Source: an uncultured Gammaproteobacteria bacterium (GTDB lineage Bacteria > Pseudomonadota > Gammaproteobacteria > GCA-001735895). Taken from it: DNA of 64,000 bases. Positions within the stretch are counted from its first letter, which is position 1; each line of letters starts with the position of its first letter. Positions 36,328-45,501 of the stretch are shown here, in pieces. The DNA lies in assembly GCA_947259485.1 (NCBI GenBank), contig CAMYLU010000020.1, positions 22,278-86,277 on the forward strand, given 5' to 3'. The notes beneath the pieces were generated by a model. The model made no database searches. It was not told where the DNA came from and saw only the letters and a program-made list of their open reading frames with translations. A program made the translations under genes and the position numbers.

Positions 36328-37506
36328 GTGAAACATGATAGTTATGGTTTTGACACGCTCGCCATAAGAAGCGGTCAGCGACGTAGTTCCGAACTCGAAC
36401 ACAACGAAGCCATATTCACGACTTCCAGTTTTGTGTTTGAAAATGCCGCCCAGGCCGCGGCGCGATTTGCCGGAGACGAGCCTGGAAACATTTATTCGCG
36501 CTTTACCAATCCGACCACGCAGGCCTTTGAAAGGCGTCTGGCTGCCATGGAAGGGGGTGAGGCCTGTATCGCAACCGCATCGGGAATGGCGGCAATCACG
36601 AGCCTGTGTATTGCCATGCTGAGCGCAGGCGATCATATCGTCAGCTCGCGCTCGATATTTGGCACCACGACAACCCTGTTCGACAAGTACCTTCCGCGCT
36701 TTGGCATCGAAACCAGCTTTGTTGACCTAACGGACCTGGATGACTGGAAGCAATCGATTCGCGCTAATACGCAATTGCTGTTCCTGGAGACACCATCGAA
36801 TCCACTTTCCGAAATTGCCGATATCAGGCAGCTGGCAGATCTGGCGCACGAAAATAACTGCATGCTGGTGGTCGATAATTGTTTTTGTACTCCAGCCTTG
36901 CAGCGGCCGCTTGAACTGGGTGCAGATATCATCGTACATTCAGCGACCAAGTACCTGGATGGGCAGGGTCGTATTGTCGGGGGTGCGATTGTGGGCCCTA
37001 ACCCGTTGGTTAATGAAGATATATTTGGCGTAATCCGTAGTACCGGTCCCAGTATGAGTCCGTTCAACGCCTGGGTAGCTTTGAAAGGTCTCGAGACACT
37101 CAATCTGCGTATGAATGCACATTCACAAAATGCCATTCAACTGGCAAGATTTCTGCAACAACATCCGCATGTGGATCAGGTGTTCCATCCAGGGCTTGAA
37201 TCCCACCCCCAGTATGAATTGGCAAAATCACAGCAGTATGGATTCGGCGGCGTGGTTTCCTTTGTCGTTGCCGGGGGTCGTGAACGTGCGTGGAAGATAA
37301 TCGATTCGACCGAGTTACTTTCGATTACCGCCAATCTCGGTGACGTCAAGACGACGATAACGCATCCCGCGACCACAACTCATGGACGCGTTAGCGATGA
37401 GTTAAAAGCGAGGACCGGCATTGGCGAGGGTTTGATCCGGGTTGCGGTTGGGCTGGAAAGTATCGACGATATCATCGCCGACCTGGAACGAGGTCTGGAT
37501 GGCTGA
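36328..37506 (+). CDS. metZ: O-succinylhomoserine sulfhydrylase
   Basis: 392 residues from a GTG. A PLP-dependent Cys/Met-metabolism enzyme: YSRFTNPTTQAFERRLAAMEGGEA, TASGMAAI, the PLP lysine Lys208 in HSATKYLDGQGRIVGG, and the late LSITANLGDVKTTITHPATTTHGR. It adds sulfide to O-succinylhomoserine to give homocysteine. As in Pseudomonas it lies downstream of purF. The upstream SAM-II-type element implies feedback by S-adenosylmethionine. The 3' end overlaps the next gene by eight bases. Confidence 0.94.
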   Translation: MKHDSYGFDTLAIRSGQRRSSELEHNEAIFTTSSFVFENAAQAAARFAGDEPGNIYSRFTNPTTQAFERRLAAMEGGEACIATASGMAAITSLCIAMLSAGDHIVSSRSIFGTTTTLFDKYLPRFGIETSFVDLTDLDDWKQSIRANTQLLFLETPSNPLSEIADIRQLADLAHENNCMLVVDNCFCTPALQRPLELGADIIVHSATKYLDGQGRIVGGAIVGPNPLVNEDIFGVIRSTGPSMSPFNAWVALKGLETLNLRMNAHSQNAIQLARFLQQHPHVDQVFHPGLESHPQYELAKSQQYGFGGVVSFVVAGGRERAWKIIDSTELLSITANLGDVKTTITHPATTTHGRVSDELKARTGIGEGLIRVAVGLESIDDIIADLERGLDG

Positions 37507-38296
37507 ACTGTTCAAGCAACTCGAAAATGCGCTGCTGGAGCCGGATTACCAGGCCAAGTGCGAATTGACGGCGAGCATTTATCAGGCCTGGAGACAAGGC
37601 CCGCTAAAGCGTCAGCCGAAATCGAAAATTCTGTCAATTGATGATCCGGGGCGGCCACAAAGGCCGGTTCTGGTTGATCCTCGAGAGCTGGAACGTCGCA
37701 GCGTGTCTTCACCGGAGGGGCGTATTCGCCTGCTGCACGCTTTTGCGCATATTGAATTCAACGCGATCAATATCGCGCTTGATGCTGTCTACCGGTTTCG
37801 TGATATGCCGGAACAATTTATTAATGACTGGTTGCTGGTTGCAGGCGAAGAGGCCCGGCATTTTCAACTACTGGAGCATGAACTCAGAAAACGGGGAAGT
37901 TACTACGGCGCGCATCACGCCCATCGAGGTTTGTGGGACATGGTTTGTAAAACCCGGCACGATGTGTTGCATCGAATGGCCCTGGTGCCACGTGTCATGG
38001 AAGCCAGGGGACTGGACGTTACCCCCGCCATGATTGCGAAATTCAAACAAATTGACGATCGGGCTGCAGTCGAGATCCTGGAGGTCATTTACCGCGATGA
38101 AATCGGACATGTTCGCATCGGCAATCACTGGTACGGTTACCTTTGCGGGCAACGGGGTCTCGATGCGGAAAACACATTTCGCGAGCTGGTCATCCAATAC
38201 ATGGATGGCAAGTTACGCGGCCCGTTTAACTGGCCGGCTCGTATCGAGGCTGGTTTTCAGGAAACCGAACTTAGTGCGCTGGAGCAGGGCATTTAG
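37499..38296 (+). CDS. DUF455 ferritin-like protein
   Basis: 265 residues from the ATG at 37499, inside the last codons of metZ. Helices carry di-iron-type carboxylate/histidine motifs: FAHIEFNAINIALDA, AGEEARHFQLLEHEL and YRDEIGHVRIGNHWYGYLC, spaced like a ferritin-like four-helix bundle. The family (COG2833) is widespread and its reaction is unknown; a di-iron oxygenase role is plausible. The overlap with metZ suggests co-translation and possibly the same SAM control. Confidence 0.82.
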   Translation: MAELFKQLENALLEPDYQAKCELTASIYQAWRQGPLKRQPKSKILSIDDPGRPQRPVLVDPRELERRSVSSPEGRIRLLHAFAHIEFNAINIALDAVYRFRDMPEQFINDWLLVAGEEARHFQLLEHELRKRGSYYGAHHAHRGLWDMVCKTRHDVLHRMALVPRVMEARGLDVTPAMIAKFKQIDDRAAVEILEVIYRDEIGHVRIGNHWYGYLCGQRGLDAENTFRELVIQYMDGKLRGPFNWPARIEAGFQETELSALEQGI

Positions 38297-39012
38297 ACCC
38301 TCGGATCACTAAGATCAAATCCCTGTTCAAGCGTCCAGCTCAGGTAACTTGGCTCCCGGCCCCAGTCCCCGAGAACGATTCGGGATAATTCGGAATTGTA
38401 TTGGTGAACCGCCGGCCGATGGGTATGTCCGTGGATAATAATGCTGGCCCTGTTAGCCTTGAAACAGTCTTGCACCGCCAGCGGATTTACATCCATAATC
38501 TCGGAGGATTTCTGTGTCATCGCATCGGCACTGTCCGCGCGCAACTGGGCTGCAATGCGTTGGCGCTCTTCGAGGGATTTGGCCAGGAAATCAGATTGCC
38601 ATTTTGCACCGCGTACCATGGAACGAAATTGCTGGTAATCCTGATCGTCGGTGCACAGGGTGTCACCATGGATCAGGACTACCCTGTGGGTACCGAGTTG
38701 CAGCATATGTGGTTCGTTTAGTAAGGTTAAATTTACCGTTCGCGCAAATGCCTGTCCTAACAGGAAATCCCGGTTTCCGGCGATGAAGAATACTTCGACC
38801 TCTGACGCCAGCTGCCGCAAAGCCTCGATTACGCTACGGTGCTCCTGTGCCGGGTCGTCGTCACCCAGCCAGACTTCGAAAAGATCGCCCAGGATATAGA
38901 GATATCGAGCCGTGGTCGCCCGCTGTTGCAGAAATTCCGTTATTGCATTGGTAACCTCTGGCCGACCGGCATCGAGATGGCAATCTGAAATAAACAGGTA
39001 TTCGTCGCTCAT
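38293..39012 (-). CDS. lpxH: UDP-2,3-diacylglucosamine diphosphatase
   Basis: 239 residues, the usual length. Calcineurin-like metallophosphatase motifs: LFISDCHLDAGRP, LGDLFEVWLGDD, IAGNRDFLLG, LIHGDTLCTDDQDYQQFR and IHGHTHRPA. It releases UMP to make lipid X in lipid A synthesis, so the cell is a Gram-negative with standard LPS. It is convergent with the DUF455 gene (overlapping ends) and follows the cyclophilin gene by 15 bases, as in enterics where ppiB neighbours lpxH and cysS. Confidence 0.94.
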   Translation of the reverse strand: MSDEYLFISDCHLDAGRPEVTNAITEFLQQRATTARYLYILGDLFEVWLGDDDPAQEHRSVIEALRQLASEVEVFFIAGNRDFLLGQAFARTVNLTLLNEPHMLQLGTHRVVLIHGDTLCTDDQDYQQFRSMVRGAKWQSDFLAKSLEERQRIAAQLRADSADAMTQKSSEIMDVNPLAVQDCFKANRASIIIHGHTHRPAVHQYNSELSRIVLGDWGREPSYLSWTLEQGFDLSDPRV

Positions 39013-39027
39013 GCCCGCGAGCCCTGG

Positions 39028-39642
39028 TTACTGGCGACTGACACCGGTGATGGTAATGGTTTCGATTGGTACGTTTTGATGGCCGCCCTTGTTTCCCGTC
39101 GGAACCTGGGCGATCGCATCGACAATGTCCATTCCCTCGGTGACCTTGCCGAATACGGCGTAGCCCCAGCCCTGCATCGACTCGCTGGTGAAATTCAGAA
39201 ATGCATTGTCGGCATGGTTAATGAAAAACTGCGAAGTCGCGGAGTGCGGGTCACTGGTGCGCGCCATTGCCAGGGTGCCGCGATCATTCTTGAGGCCATT
39301 GTTGGCTTCATTTTCAATCGGTGCCCGCTTGCTCGACTTATCCTGCATATCAGCCGTGATTCCACCGCCCTGAATCATAAAGTCCGGAATAACGCGGTGA
39401 AAAGTCGTGTCGACAAAGTAGCCGTCATCGACATAGGCGAGAAAATTCTCGCTGCTATTGGGTGCATTTTGCATATCGAGTTCGATGGTGATATTGCCCA
39501 TGCTCGTTTCAATTAGCACGATCGGGTTGCTCGCAGTAGTTTCGTTCATTGATTTGCCACCTTTGCTGTCAGGATAAAATACCAGGGATAGAATGGCTGC
39601 GAGAACGACTGCAATCGGAAGTAACGTCTTGTTCATCGGCAT
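39028..39642 (-). CDS. Exported cyclophilin-type peptidyl-prolyl isomerase
   Basis: 204 residues. An N-terminal membrane segment or uncleaved signal (about 4-22, [18 protein letters not shown]) precedes a cyclophilin domain (about 42-204) with [35 protein letters not shown] and [17 protein letters not shown]. It speeds prolyl isomerisation in the periplasm. The gene is divergent from cysS and next to lpxH. PpiA and PpiB both fit; the export signal favours a PpiA-type role. Confidence 0.92.
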   Translation of the reverse strand: MPMNKTLLPIAVVLAAILSLVFYPDSKGGKSMNETTASNPIVLIETSMGNITIELDMQNAPNSSENFLAYVDDGYFVDTTFHRVIPDFMIQGGGITADMQDKSSKRAPIENEANNGLKNDRGTLAMARTSDPHSATSQFFINHADNAFLNFTSESMQGWGYAVFGKVTEGMDIVDAIAQVPTGNKGGHQNVPIETITITGVSRQ

Positions 39643-39779
39643 TCCAGTTTATTGTGAGCTGCGGATTCTACTGATTTGTCCTCGTTTATGGAAGACAGCC
39701 GGTAATTAACGGTTTCGTTGCGTGGGTGCTTCTTTTAAACTCAATGGCCAGATTCAACAAGCCGGTTTAAAGCCAAGCA

Positions 39780-41165
39780 ATGCTGACGATTTACAATAGT
39801 TTTACCAATAAAAAAGAAGTTTTCGAACCCATCATTCCCGGCCAGGTTCGGATGTATGTCTGTGGTATGACGGTATACGACTATTGTCATATCGGTCATG
39901 CGCGCGTGCTGGTGGTGTTCGACGTGGTGTTTCGATTTCTAAGACACCTGGGTTTCGATGTTACCTATGTGCGCAATATCACCGATATTGACGACAAGAT
40001 CATAGATCGGGCCAGGGAAAATGAAGAGGAAACCAGCCATTTGACCGAACGTTTTATTCGGGCAATGCACGAGGATGCCGATTCCCTGGGAGTGCTGCGC
40101 CCTGATATGGAGCCGCGCGCTACCGATACCATTGAACCGATACTGGCGATGATCGATAGCCTGCAGCAACAGGATTACGCCTACCAGGCTGACAATGGTG
40201 ATGTATATTTTGCGGTATCGAAGTTCAAAAATTACGGCCGGTTGTCGGGCAAGAAAATTGAAGAGTTACGTGCGGGTGAACGGGTTGATGTCGATGAGGG
40301 CAAGGCAGATCCACTCGATTTCGTGTTGTGGAAATCGGCCAAGCCCGGCGAACCCAGCTGGCCTTCCAAGTTTGGTGAGGGGCGGCCCGGTTGGCATATC
40401 GAGTGTTCAGCGATGTCGAACAGTTTGCTCGGTAACCATTTTGATATTCATGGTGGTGGCCAGGATTTGCAATTTCCGCATCACGAGAATGAAATCGCAC
40501 AAAGCGAGTCCTGTAATGGGGAAAAATTCGTAAACTACTGGATGCATAACGGATTCGTTCGAGTCAACGAAGAAAAAATGTCCAAATCGCTGGGCAACTT
40601 TTTTGTCCTGCGAGAGGTTCTCGAGCGCTATCGTGCCGAGGAAATCCGATACTTTATGATCAGCAGTCACTATCGAAGCCAGCTGAATTATTCCGAGGAA
40701 CAACTCGATAATGCGCGTGCCGCGCTGCAAAGACTTTATGCCGCTTTGCAGGACACGGATGCAGTCGAGATACCTGCAGGCAGTGAATACCAGCATCGCT
40801 TTGAGCAAGCGCTAAATGATGACTTCAATACTCCTATTGCGATTGCGGTATTGTTTGACCTGGCACGTGATATAAATCGAGCCAAGACCGAGCATCAGGA
40901 CCAACAGCATGCTTTGGCGAGCTTGTTGCGCTATCTCGGTGGCATCATTGGTCTGTTGCAATCTGAAGCCGAGAGTTTCCTTAAATCGGAGGCGGGGCGA
41001 GGGACCGGATTAAGCGATGCAGCAATCGACGAGCTTATCGAACAGCGGTTGCAGGCGCGAGCCAGTAAAGACTGGGCTAATGCCGATCGTATACGCGATG
41101 AGTTGGAAGCGGCAGGTATCGTCATCGAAGATGGCCCCGAAGGAACCCGTTGGCGACGTAGATAG
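39780..41165 (+). CDS. cysS: Cysteinyl-tRNA synthetase
   Basis: 461 residues, same as E. coli. HIGH motif at His37-His40 (YCHIGHARV), KMSKS at 266-270 ([11 protein letters not shown]), zinc ligands in [13 protein letters not shown] and HHENE. The C-terminal half is helical with an anticodon-binding domain. It charges tRNA-Cys. It begins the block that continues with tRNA genes and tig, as in Pseudomonas. Confidence 0.97.
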   Translation: MLTIYNSFTNKKEVFEPIIPGQVRMYVCGMTVYDYCHIGHARVLVVFDVVFRFLRHLGFDVTYVRNITDIDDKIIDRARENEEETSHLTERFIRAMHEDADSLGVLRPDMEPRATDTIEPILAMIDSLQQQDYAYQADNGDVYFAVSKFKNYGRLSGKKIEELRAGERVDVDEGKADPLDFVLWKSAKPGEPSWPSKFGEGRPGWHIECSAMSNSLLGNHFDIHGGGQDLQFPHHENEIAQSESCNGEKFVNYWMHNGFVRVNEEKMSKSLGNFFVLREVLERYRAEEIRYFMISSHYRSQLNYSEEQLDNARAALQRLYAALQDTDAVEIPAGSEYQHRFEQALNDDFNTPIAIAVLFDLARDINRAKTEHQDQQHALASLLRYLGGIIGLLQSEAESFLKSEAGRGTGLSDAAIDELIEQRLQARASKDWANADRIRDELEAAGIVIEDGPEGTRWRRR

Positions 41166-41313
41166 GAAGTGTAAGCTAATATCTAAAGTACGACTAAATG
41201 ATTGAATATAAATGACTATTCAATTGACGATTATTTTTGATCGGCGTATTATTCCGCGCCTTGCCACGCGATGCTTTTAGCGTCGGGTGGCGTGAAATGC
41301 CAGAGGTATAATT

Positions 41314-41390
41314 CGGGGTGTAGCGCAGCCTGGTAGCGCAACTGCTTTGGGAGCAGTGGGTCGGGAGTTCGAATCTCTCCACCCCGACCA
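41314..41390 (+). tRNA. tRNA-Pro (TGG)
   Basis: 77 bases including encoded CCA. The acceptor stem CGGGGTG pairs with CACCCCG; the anticodon stem ACTGC/GCAGT encloses loop TTTGGGA with anticodon TGG; the T arm is GGGAG-TTCGAAT-CTCTC (one wobble). A TATAAT sits at 41307-41312, too close to be its own -10 unless the promoter lies upstream. Confidence 0.95.
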
Positions 41391-41471
41391 ATTTTTAAGA
41401 TTAAGTCTGATATCGTATTGCACCAGATATCGGACAATGGTTCCGGTGGATGGGAAGTGGGTAATAATCCC

Positions 41472-41597
41472 TGAACCCAGGATACCTTTACCAGGGCGTA
41501 TTTTACGCTAGTGCAAGGCGGCCACGCGCGCAGGACCGCAGCGTATTTAAATATACGTGAGGATCCGAGCACGAGGCCAACGCGAAAAAGATAAGGA
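41472..41597. repeat. Dispersed palindromic repeat, copy 1 (right arm missing)
   Basis: From TGAACCCAGGATACC through GTGCAAGGCGG, CGCGCAGGACCGCAG and GAGGATCCGAGCACG, closely matching the copy at 41611-41761. The inner part CGTATTTAAATATACG is near-palindromic. After CCAACGCG the sequence no longer matches the second copy, so its right terminal arm is lost. Confidence 0.75.
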
Positions 41598-41610
41598 ATT
41601 CGGCCGGCAG

Positions 41611-41761
41611 TTTGAACCGAGGATGCCTTTCTAGCAGCCTATTTTAGGCGAGTGCAAGGCGGATGCGCGCGCAGGACCGCAGTGTATACAAACATGCACG
41701 AGGATCCGAGCACGCAGCCAACGCCGCAATCGTCTAAAATAGGCTGCTAGAAAGGTATCCT
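41611..41761. repeat. Dispersed palindromic repeat, copy 2 (complete, terminal inverted repeats)
   Basis: Terminal arms at 41620-41649 and 41732-41761 are inverted repeats matching at 28 of 30 positions (both include CTAGCAGCCTATTTTA in one orientation). The core shares GTGCAAGGCGG, CGCGCAGGACCGCAG and GAGGATCCGAGCACG with copy 1. There is no coding frame. It ends two bases before tRNA-Arg. It resembles a small non-autonomous element or a REP/BIME-like unit. Confidence 0.8.
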
Positions 41762-41763
41762 GA

Positions 41764-41840
41764 GCGCCCGTAGCTCATTTGGATAGAGCATCGGCCTTCT
41801 AAGCCGAGGGTAGCAGGTTCGAATCCTGCCGGGCGTGCCA
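41764..41840 (+). tRNA. tRNA-Arg (TCT)
   Basis: 77 bases with encoded CCA. The acceptor GCGCCCG pairs with CGGGCGT (a G-T first pair); the anticodon stem TCGGC/GCCGA holds loop CTTCTAA with anticodon TCT; the T arm is GCAGG-TTCGAAT-CCTGC. It reads AGA/AGG codons. Confidence 0.94.
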
Positions 41841-41844
41841 TTTT

Positions 41845-41906
41845 ATGGTGGGCTTTAGGTTCTGGTATCTTTTGATGTGAGAGTTCGAGTCTCTCCTTTC
41901 GCACCA
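41845..41906 (+). pseudogene. tRNA-Leu remnant (3' part only)
   Basis: The sequence ends with a perfect T arm (GAGAG-TTCGAGT-CTCTC), an acceptor 3' strand CTTTCGCA and CCA, preceded by a long variable-arm-like GGTATCTTTTGATGT and a TTTAGGT loop with TAG in the anticodon position. This matches the 3' part of class II tRNA-Leu. The 5' acceptor strand and D arm are missing and the anticodon stem is mispaired, so it cannot fold as a tRNA. Pseudomonas keeps a tRNA cluster at the same cysS-tig site. Confidence 0.7.
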
Positions 41907-42023
41907 TTTTAGTGATGCAGCAACACCAGCTGCTCGGAGTGAGGTTTTATACCCGGTTGTGCAATTGGTTCGACCGGTCGTAAACTACAACTATCTCTAC
42001 AGTAAGAATCACGAGATTTTGAC

Positions 42024-43328
42024 ATGCAAGTATCAATTGAAACCCTGGATGGGCTGGAACGCAGAATGACGGTGCAAATCCCGTCCGAGCGGGTCAGCGA
42101 AGCCGTTGAAAAGAAACTTAAGGACTTGAGTAAAACAGTCCGCATTGATGGCTTTCGCCCGGGCAAAGTGCCATTGAAGGTGGTACAGCAGAAATACGGT
42201 GGCCACGTGCGCCAGGAAGTTATCGGTGATGTCATTGAGTCTAGCTACCAGGAAGCCCTGATCCAGGAAAAGGTCCGTCCCGCCGGTATGCCAAGTATTG
42301 ATTCGGTTAGCACGGAAGAAAAGGAAGACATGTCGTATACCGCGACTTTCGAAGTTTACCCGGAGGTGGGGACGCTTAAACTGGAATCGATCGAGGTCGA
42401 AAAACCGAAAGTTGAAATTTCCGACAAGGATTTCGACGCGATGCTGCAAAAACTTCGCGAACAGCGCAAGGGCTGGAAGGAAACCAAGGCTGCCGCGAAG
42501 AAGGGATACCAGGTTATGGTTGACTTTGAAGGGCGCATAGATGGCGAGTTGTTTGAGGGCGGTGCCGGCAAGGATATGGCCGTTGAAATCGGGGCTGGCC
42601 AGATGTTGCCGGAATTCGAAGCCGGGCTAGAGGGTGTCAAGGCGACAGAACAAAGAACCGTCGAAGTCAATTTTCCCGACGATTATCATGGTGCCGAGGT
42701 TGCCGGCAAGAAAGCCGAGTTTACGCTTAAAGCCAACAAGGTTTCGAAGCCGGAGTTGCCTGAACTTGATGAAGAATTTGCCAAAGGCTTTGGCATCGAG
42801 GACGGTGACCTGGAGAAAATGCGTGCTGACATTCGTGCCAACATGGAAAAGGAGAAGAACGAGCGTCTTAAGTTGAATATAAAAAATAAGGTGATGGCGG
42901 GTCTGTTGGAGCACAACGAAATCATTGCACCAAGTGCCATGGTAAACGACGAGATCAAAAGTCTGCGCGCCCAGGCTGCACAACGCATGGGCCAGGACCC
43001 TGAGTCGATAGATGAAACCAGTTATCCAAACGAGTTGTTCAGTGCCGAAGCAACCCGGCGGGTGCAACTCGGGCTGCTCGTCGCAGAAGTGATTAAATCA
43101 GAAAAAATCGAATTAAATCAAGAGCTTGTAGATTCTGCAGTTGAGGAGATGGCGATTGCTTACGAACAGCCTGACCAGGTGCGCGAATACTATCGGCATA
43201 ACCAACAGGCGCGCTCCGGAATCGAGGGCATGGTGCTTGAAGATCAGGTTGTCGCCCATATCTTGGACAAAGCCAAAGTTACCGAAATAGAGGCCAGCTT
43301 CGACGACTTGATGAATGGCAATCTCTAA
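42024..43328 (+). CDS. tig: Trigger factor
   Basis: 434 residues, near the E. coli length (432). An N-terminal ribosome-binding domain with FRPGKVPLKVV (the FRxGxxP signature), a FKBP-type PPIase domain (about 162-240, GYQVMVDFEGRIDGELFEGG) and a helical C-terminal chaperone domain. It binds nascent chains at the ribosome exit. It heads the tig-clpP-clpX-lon-hup series. TTGTGC and TAAACT 18 bases apart, just upstream, could be its promoter. Confidence 0.97.
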   Translation: MQVSIETLDGLERRMTVQIPSERVSEAVEKKLKDLSKTVRIDGFRPGKVPLKVVQQKYGGHVRQEVIGDVIESSYQEALIQEKVRPAGMPSIDSVSTEEKEDMSYTATFEVYPEVGTLKLESIEVEKPKVEISDKDFDAMLQKLREQRKGWKETKAAAKKGYQVMVDFEGRIDGELFEGGAGKDMAVEIGAGQMLPEFEAGLEGVKATEQRTVEVNFPDDYHGAEVAGKKAEFTLKANKVSKPELPELDEEFAKGFGIEDGDLEKMRADIRANMEKEKNERLKLNIKNKVMAGLLEHNEIIAPSAMVNDEIKSLRAQAAQRMGQDPESIDETSYPNELFSAEATRRVQLGLLVAEVIKSEKIELNQELVDSAVEEMAIAYEQPDQVREYYRHNQQARSGIEGMVLEDQVVAHILDKAKVTEIEASFDDLMNGNL

Positions 43329-43352
43329 AAACCTATTAATCTCGGACCTTCA

Positions 43353-44027
43353 ATGAAAGATCAAGTTAGCAATACCGGCATCAGCTCAATAATACCCGAT
43401 TACCTGGATACCCGGGCCAACCTGGTGCCGATGGTTGTAGAGCAATCTGCGCGCGGAGAAAGAGCTTACGACATATATTCCCGCTTGCTCAAAGAGCGTG
43501 TTATTTTCGTGGTAGGTCCAATCGAGGACCACATGGCTAACCTGATCGTTGCCCAGTTGTTATTTCTGGAATCCGAGAATCCGGATAAAGATATCTCGCT
43601 TTACATCAATAGCCCGGGCGGCTCGGTAACCGCGGGCCTGGCGATTTACGATACCATGCAATTCATCAAACCCGATGTGAGCACGCTCTGCACCGGCCAG
43701 GCGGCCAGTATGGGTGCCATTCTGCTGGCTGGAGGATGTGCCGGAAAGCGTTACGGTTTGCCGCACTCGCGCGTCATGATTCATCAGCCGTTAGGCGGAT
43801 TCCAGGGGCAGGCCACTGACTTCGAGATTCATGCCAAGGAAATTCTGGCGGTCAGGGCGAGGCTTAACAAATTACTCGCAAACCATACCGGAAAGAAGGA
43901 AAGCAGCATTGATAGTGACACGGAACGTGACAACTTCATGAGTGCCGAGCAGTCAGTCGATTATGGAATTATTGATCAAGTTTTGGCTTCTCGTGCCGAC
44001 CCAGATGAGAATGGCGCCACAGAATAG
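43353..44027 (+). CDS. clpP: ATP-dependent Clp protease proteolytic subunit
   Basis: 224 residues. The catalytic triad is Ser119 (GQAASMGA), His144 (SRVMIHQP) and Asp193 (ERDNFM). [17 protein letters not shown] is typical. A short N-terminal propeptide is likely removed after assembly. It forms the 14-mer that works with ClpX. It lies 24 bases after tig; a terminator and a new promoter follow before clpX. Confidence 0.97.
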   Translation: MKDQVSNTGISSIIPDYLDTRANLVPMVVEQSARGERAYDIYSRLLKERVIFVVGPIEDHMANLIVAQLLFLESENPDKDISLYINSPGGSVTAGLAIYDTMQFIKPDVSTLCTGQAASMGAILLAGGCAGKRYGLPHSRVMIHQPLGGFQGQATDFEIHAKEILAVRARLNKLLANHTGKKESSIDSDTERDNFMSAEQSVDYGIIDQVLASRADPDENGATE

Positions 44028-44053
44028 ATATTCTTTTTTGTTTTATCTGTGAG

Positions 44054-44077
44054 ACGCTGGTCAAAAAGCGTTTTTTT
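44054..44077 (+). terminator. Terminator after clpP
   Basis: ACGCT (44054-44058) pairs with AGCGT (44067-44071), running into seven T (44071-44077). The stem is short, so read-through to clpX is likely. Confidence 0.55.
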
Positions 44078-44080
44078 CGG

Positions 44081-44109
44081 TTGTACTCCGCGGTTCGGTC
44101 TAATATTAT
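44081..44109 (+). promoter_or_regulatory. Promoter upstream of clpX
   Basis: TTGTAC (44081-44086) and TATTAT (44104-44109) are 17 bases apart, just after the clpP terminator and 35 bases before the clpX ATG. Confidence 0.6.
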
Positions 44110-44144
44110 CGAGTAGATTGGACAGTTAATTTCGGTAGTTTGGT

Positions 44145-45419
44145 ATGAGTGACGAAAGATCCAAGAATAAGGACGAAAAGCTCCTGTATTGCTCGTTTTG
44201 CGGTAAAAGCCAGCACGAGGTCAGAAAACTGATCGCCGGCCCGTCGGTTTTCATCTGTGACGAGTGTGTGGACCTCTGCAATGACATCATTCGTGAAGAG
44301 ATTCACGAAAGTGGTGAAGATGCTGAAAGCAAGCTGCCCATCCCCCACGAAATTTTTAAAGTCCTTGATGAGTATGTCATTGGCCAGGGTCGCGCCAAGA
44401 AAGTGCTTTCGGTGGCTGTATATAACCACTATAAGCGTCTCGAGGTTGGTCATATCAAGGATGAGATCGAGCTTTCCAAAAGTAATATCCTGTTAATCGG
44501 GCCAACCGGCTCGGGCAAGACACTGCTCGCCGAAACCCTCGCACGCCTGCTTAATGTTCCGTTTGCGATTGCCGATGCCACCACCTTAACCGAAGCTGGC
44601 TATGTCGGTGAAGATGTGGAAAACATTATTCAGAAACTGTTGCAAAAATGTGATTACGATGTCGAAAAGGCGCAGACGGGGATTGTCTATATCGACGAGA
44701 TCGATAAGATTTCGCGCAAGTCGGATAATCCCTCGATCACCAGGGATGTATCCGGTGAGGGCGTACAGCAGGCCCTACTGAAGTTGATTGAAGGAACGGT
44801 TGCATCGGTGCCACCGCAAGGCGGCAGAAAGCATCCCCAGCAGGAGTTTTTGCAGGTTGATACCGGTAAGATCCTGTTTATTTGCGGTGGCGCATTCGCC
44901 GGCCTCGACAAGGTTATCCTCAACCGCTCGGAGAAGGGTGGCATCGGCTTTGGCGCTGACGTCAAAAGCAAGGACAAGAAGGACCTGTTCGGCGAAGTCA
45001 TCAGCAAGGTCGAGCCCGAGGATTTAATTAAATATGGTTTGATCCCTGAGTTCGTTGGCCGTCTGCCAGTGGTGGCTACGCTTGAGGAGCTTGACGAGGA
45101 CGCTCTGGTAAAAATCCTCACCGAGCCCAAAAACGCAATTACCAAGCAATATCAGAAAATGTTCGAAATCGAAGGCTGCGAAATTGAATTTCGACCTGAT
45201 TCACTCAACGCGGTCGCGACCAAGGCGATGGCGCGAAAGACCGGTGCGCGTGGATTACGTACTATACTCGAGAATACCCTGTTGGAAATTATGTACGATT
45301 TGCCCGCAATGGATAATGTCAGCAAAGTCGTGGTCGATGCTGCAGTAATCGAAGGTAATGCCCAACCCTATGTCATCTACGAGGGTGGGGAAATGCAGCG
45401 CGTGGCTTCTGACGAGTAA
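44145..45419 (+). CDS. clpX: ATP-dependent Clp protease ATP-binding subunit ClpX
   Basis: 424 residues, equal to E. coli. The N-terminal zinc finger has Cys16, Cys19, Cys38 and Cys41. The AAA+ module has Walker A GPTGSGKT (119-126) and Walker [10 protein letters not shown], with the YVGEDVEN pore loop and [14 protein letters not shown] sensor 2. It unfolds tagged substrates, including ssrA-tagged proteins, and feeds them to ClpP; smpB for the tagging system lies at the end of the window. Confidence 0.98.
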   Translation: MSDERSKNKDEKLLYCSFCGKSQHEVRKLIAGPSVFICDECVDLCNDIIREEIHESGEDAESKLPIPHEIFKVLDEYVIGQGRAKKVLSVAVYNHYKRLEVGHIKDEIELSKSNILLIGPTGSGKTLLAETLARLLNVPFAIADATTLTEAGYVGEDVENIIQKLLQKCDYDVEKAQTGIVYIDEIDKISRKSDNPSITRDVSGEGVQQALLKLIEGTVASVPPQGGRKHPQQEFLQVDTGKILFICGGAFAGLDKVILNRSEKGGIGFGADVKSKDKKDLFGEVISKVEPEDLIKYGLIPEFVGRLPVVATLEELDEDALVKILTEPKNAITKQYQKMFEIEGCEIEFRPDSLNAVATKAMARKTGARGLRTILENTLLEIMYDLPAMDNVSKVVVDAAVIEGNAQPYVIYEGGEMQRVASDE

Positions 45420-45444
45420 GTCTCAGCCCGGGCATAAAGGCCGG

Positions 45445-45472
45445 GTTGAAAACGGACGATGGACACCCATAT
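45445..45472 (+). promoter_or_regulatory. Heat-shock (sigma-32) type promoter of lon
   Basis: GTTGAAA (45445-45451) and ACCCATAT (45465-45472) match the sigma-32 consensus CTTGAAA and CCCCATNT with suitable spacing, ending 29 bases before the lon ATG. A GC-rich hairpin (GCCCGG/CCGGGT) lies just upstream after clpX. Confidence 0.7.
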
Positions 45473-45501
45473 AGACCGGAGACCCAGGCTTCGAGGCACT
45501 T

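Noticed and set aside
41307..41312. TATAAT as promoter of tRNA-Pro
   Set aside because: It ends only one base before the mature tRNA, so transcription would start inside the gene; no matching -35 was seen.
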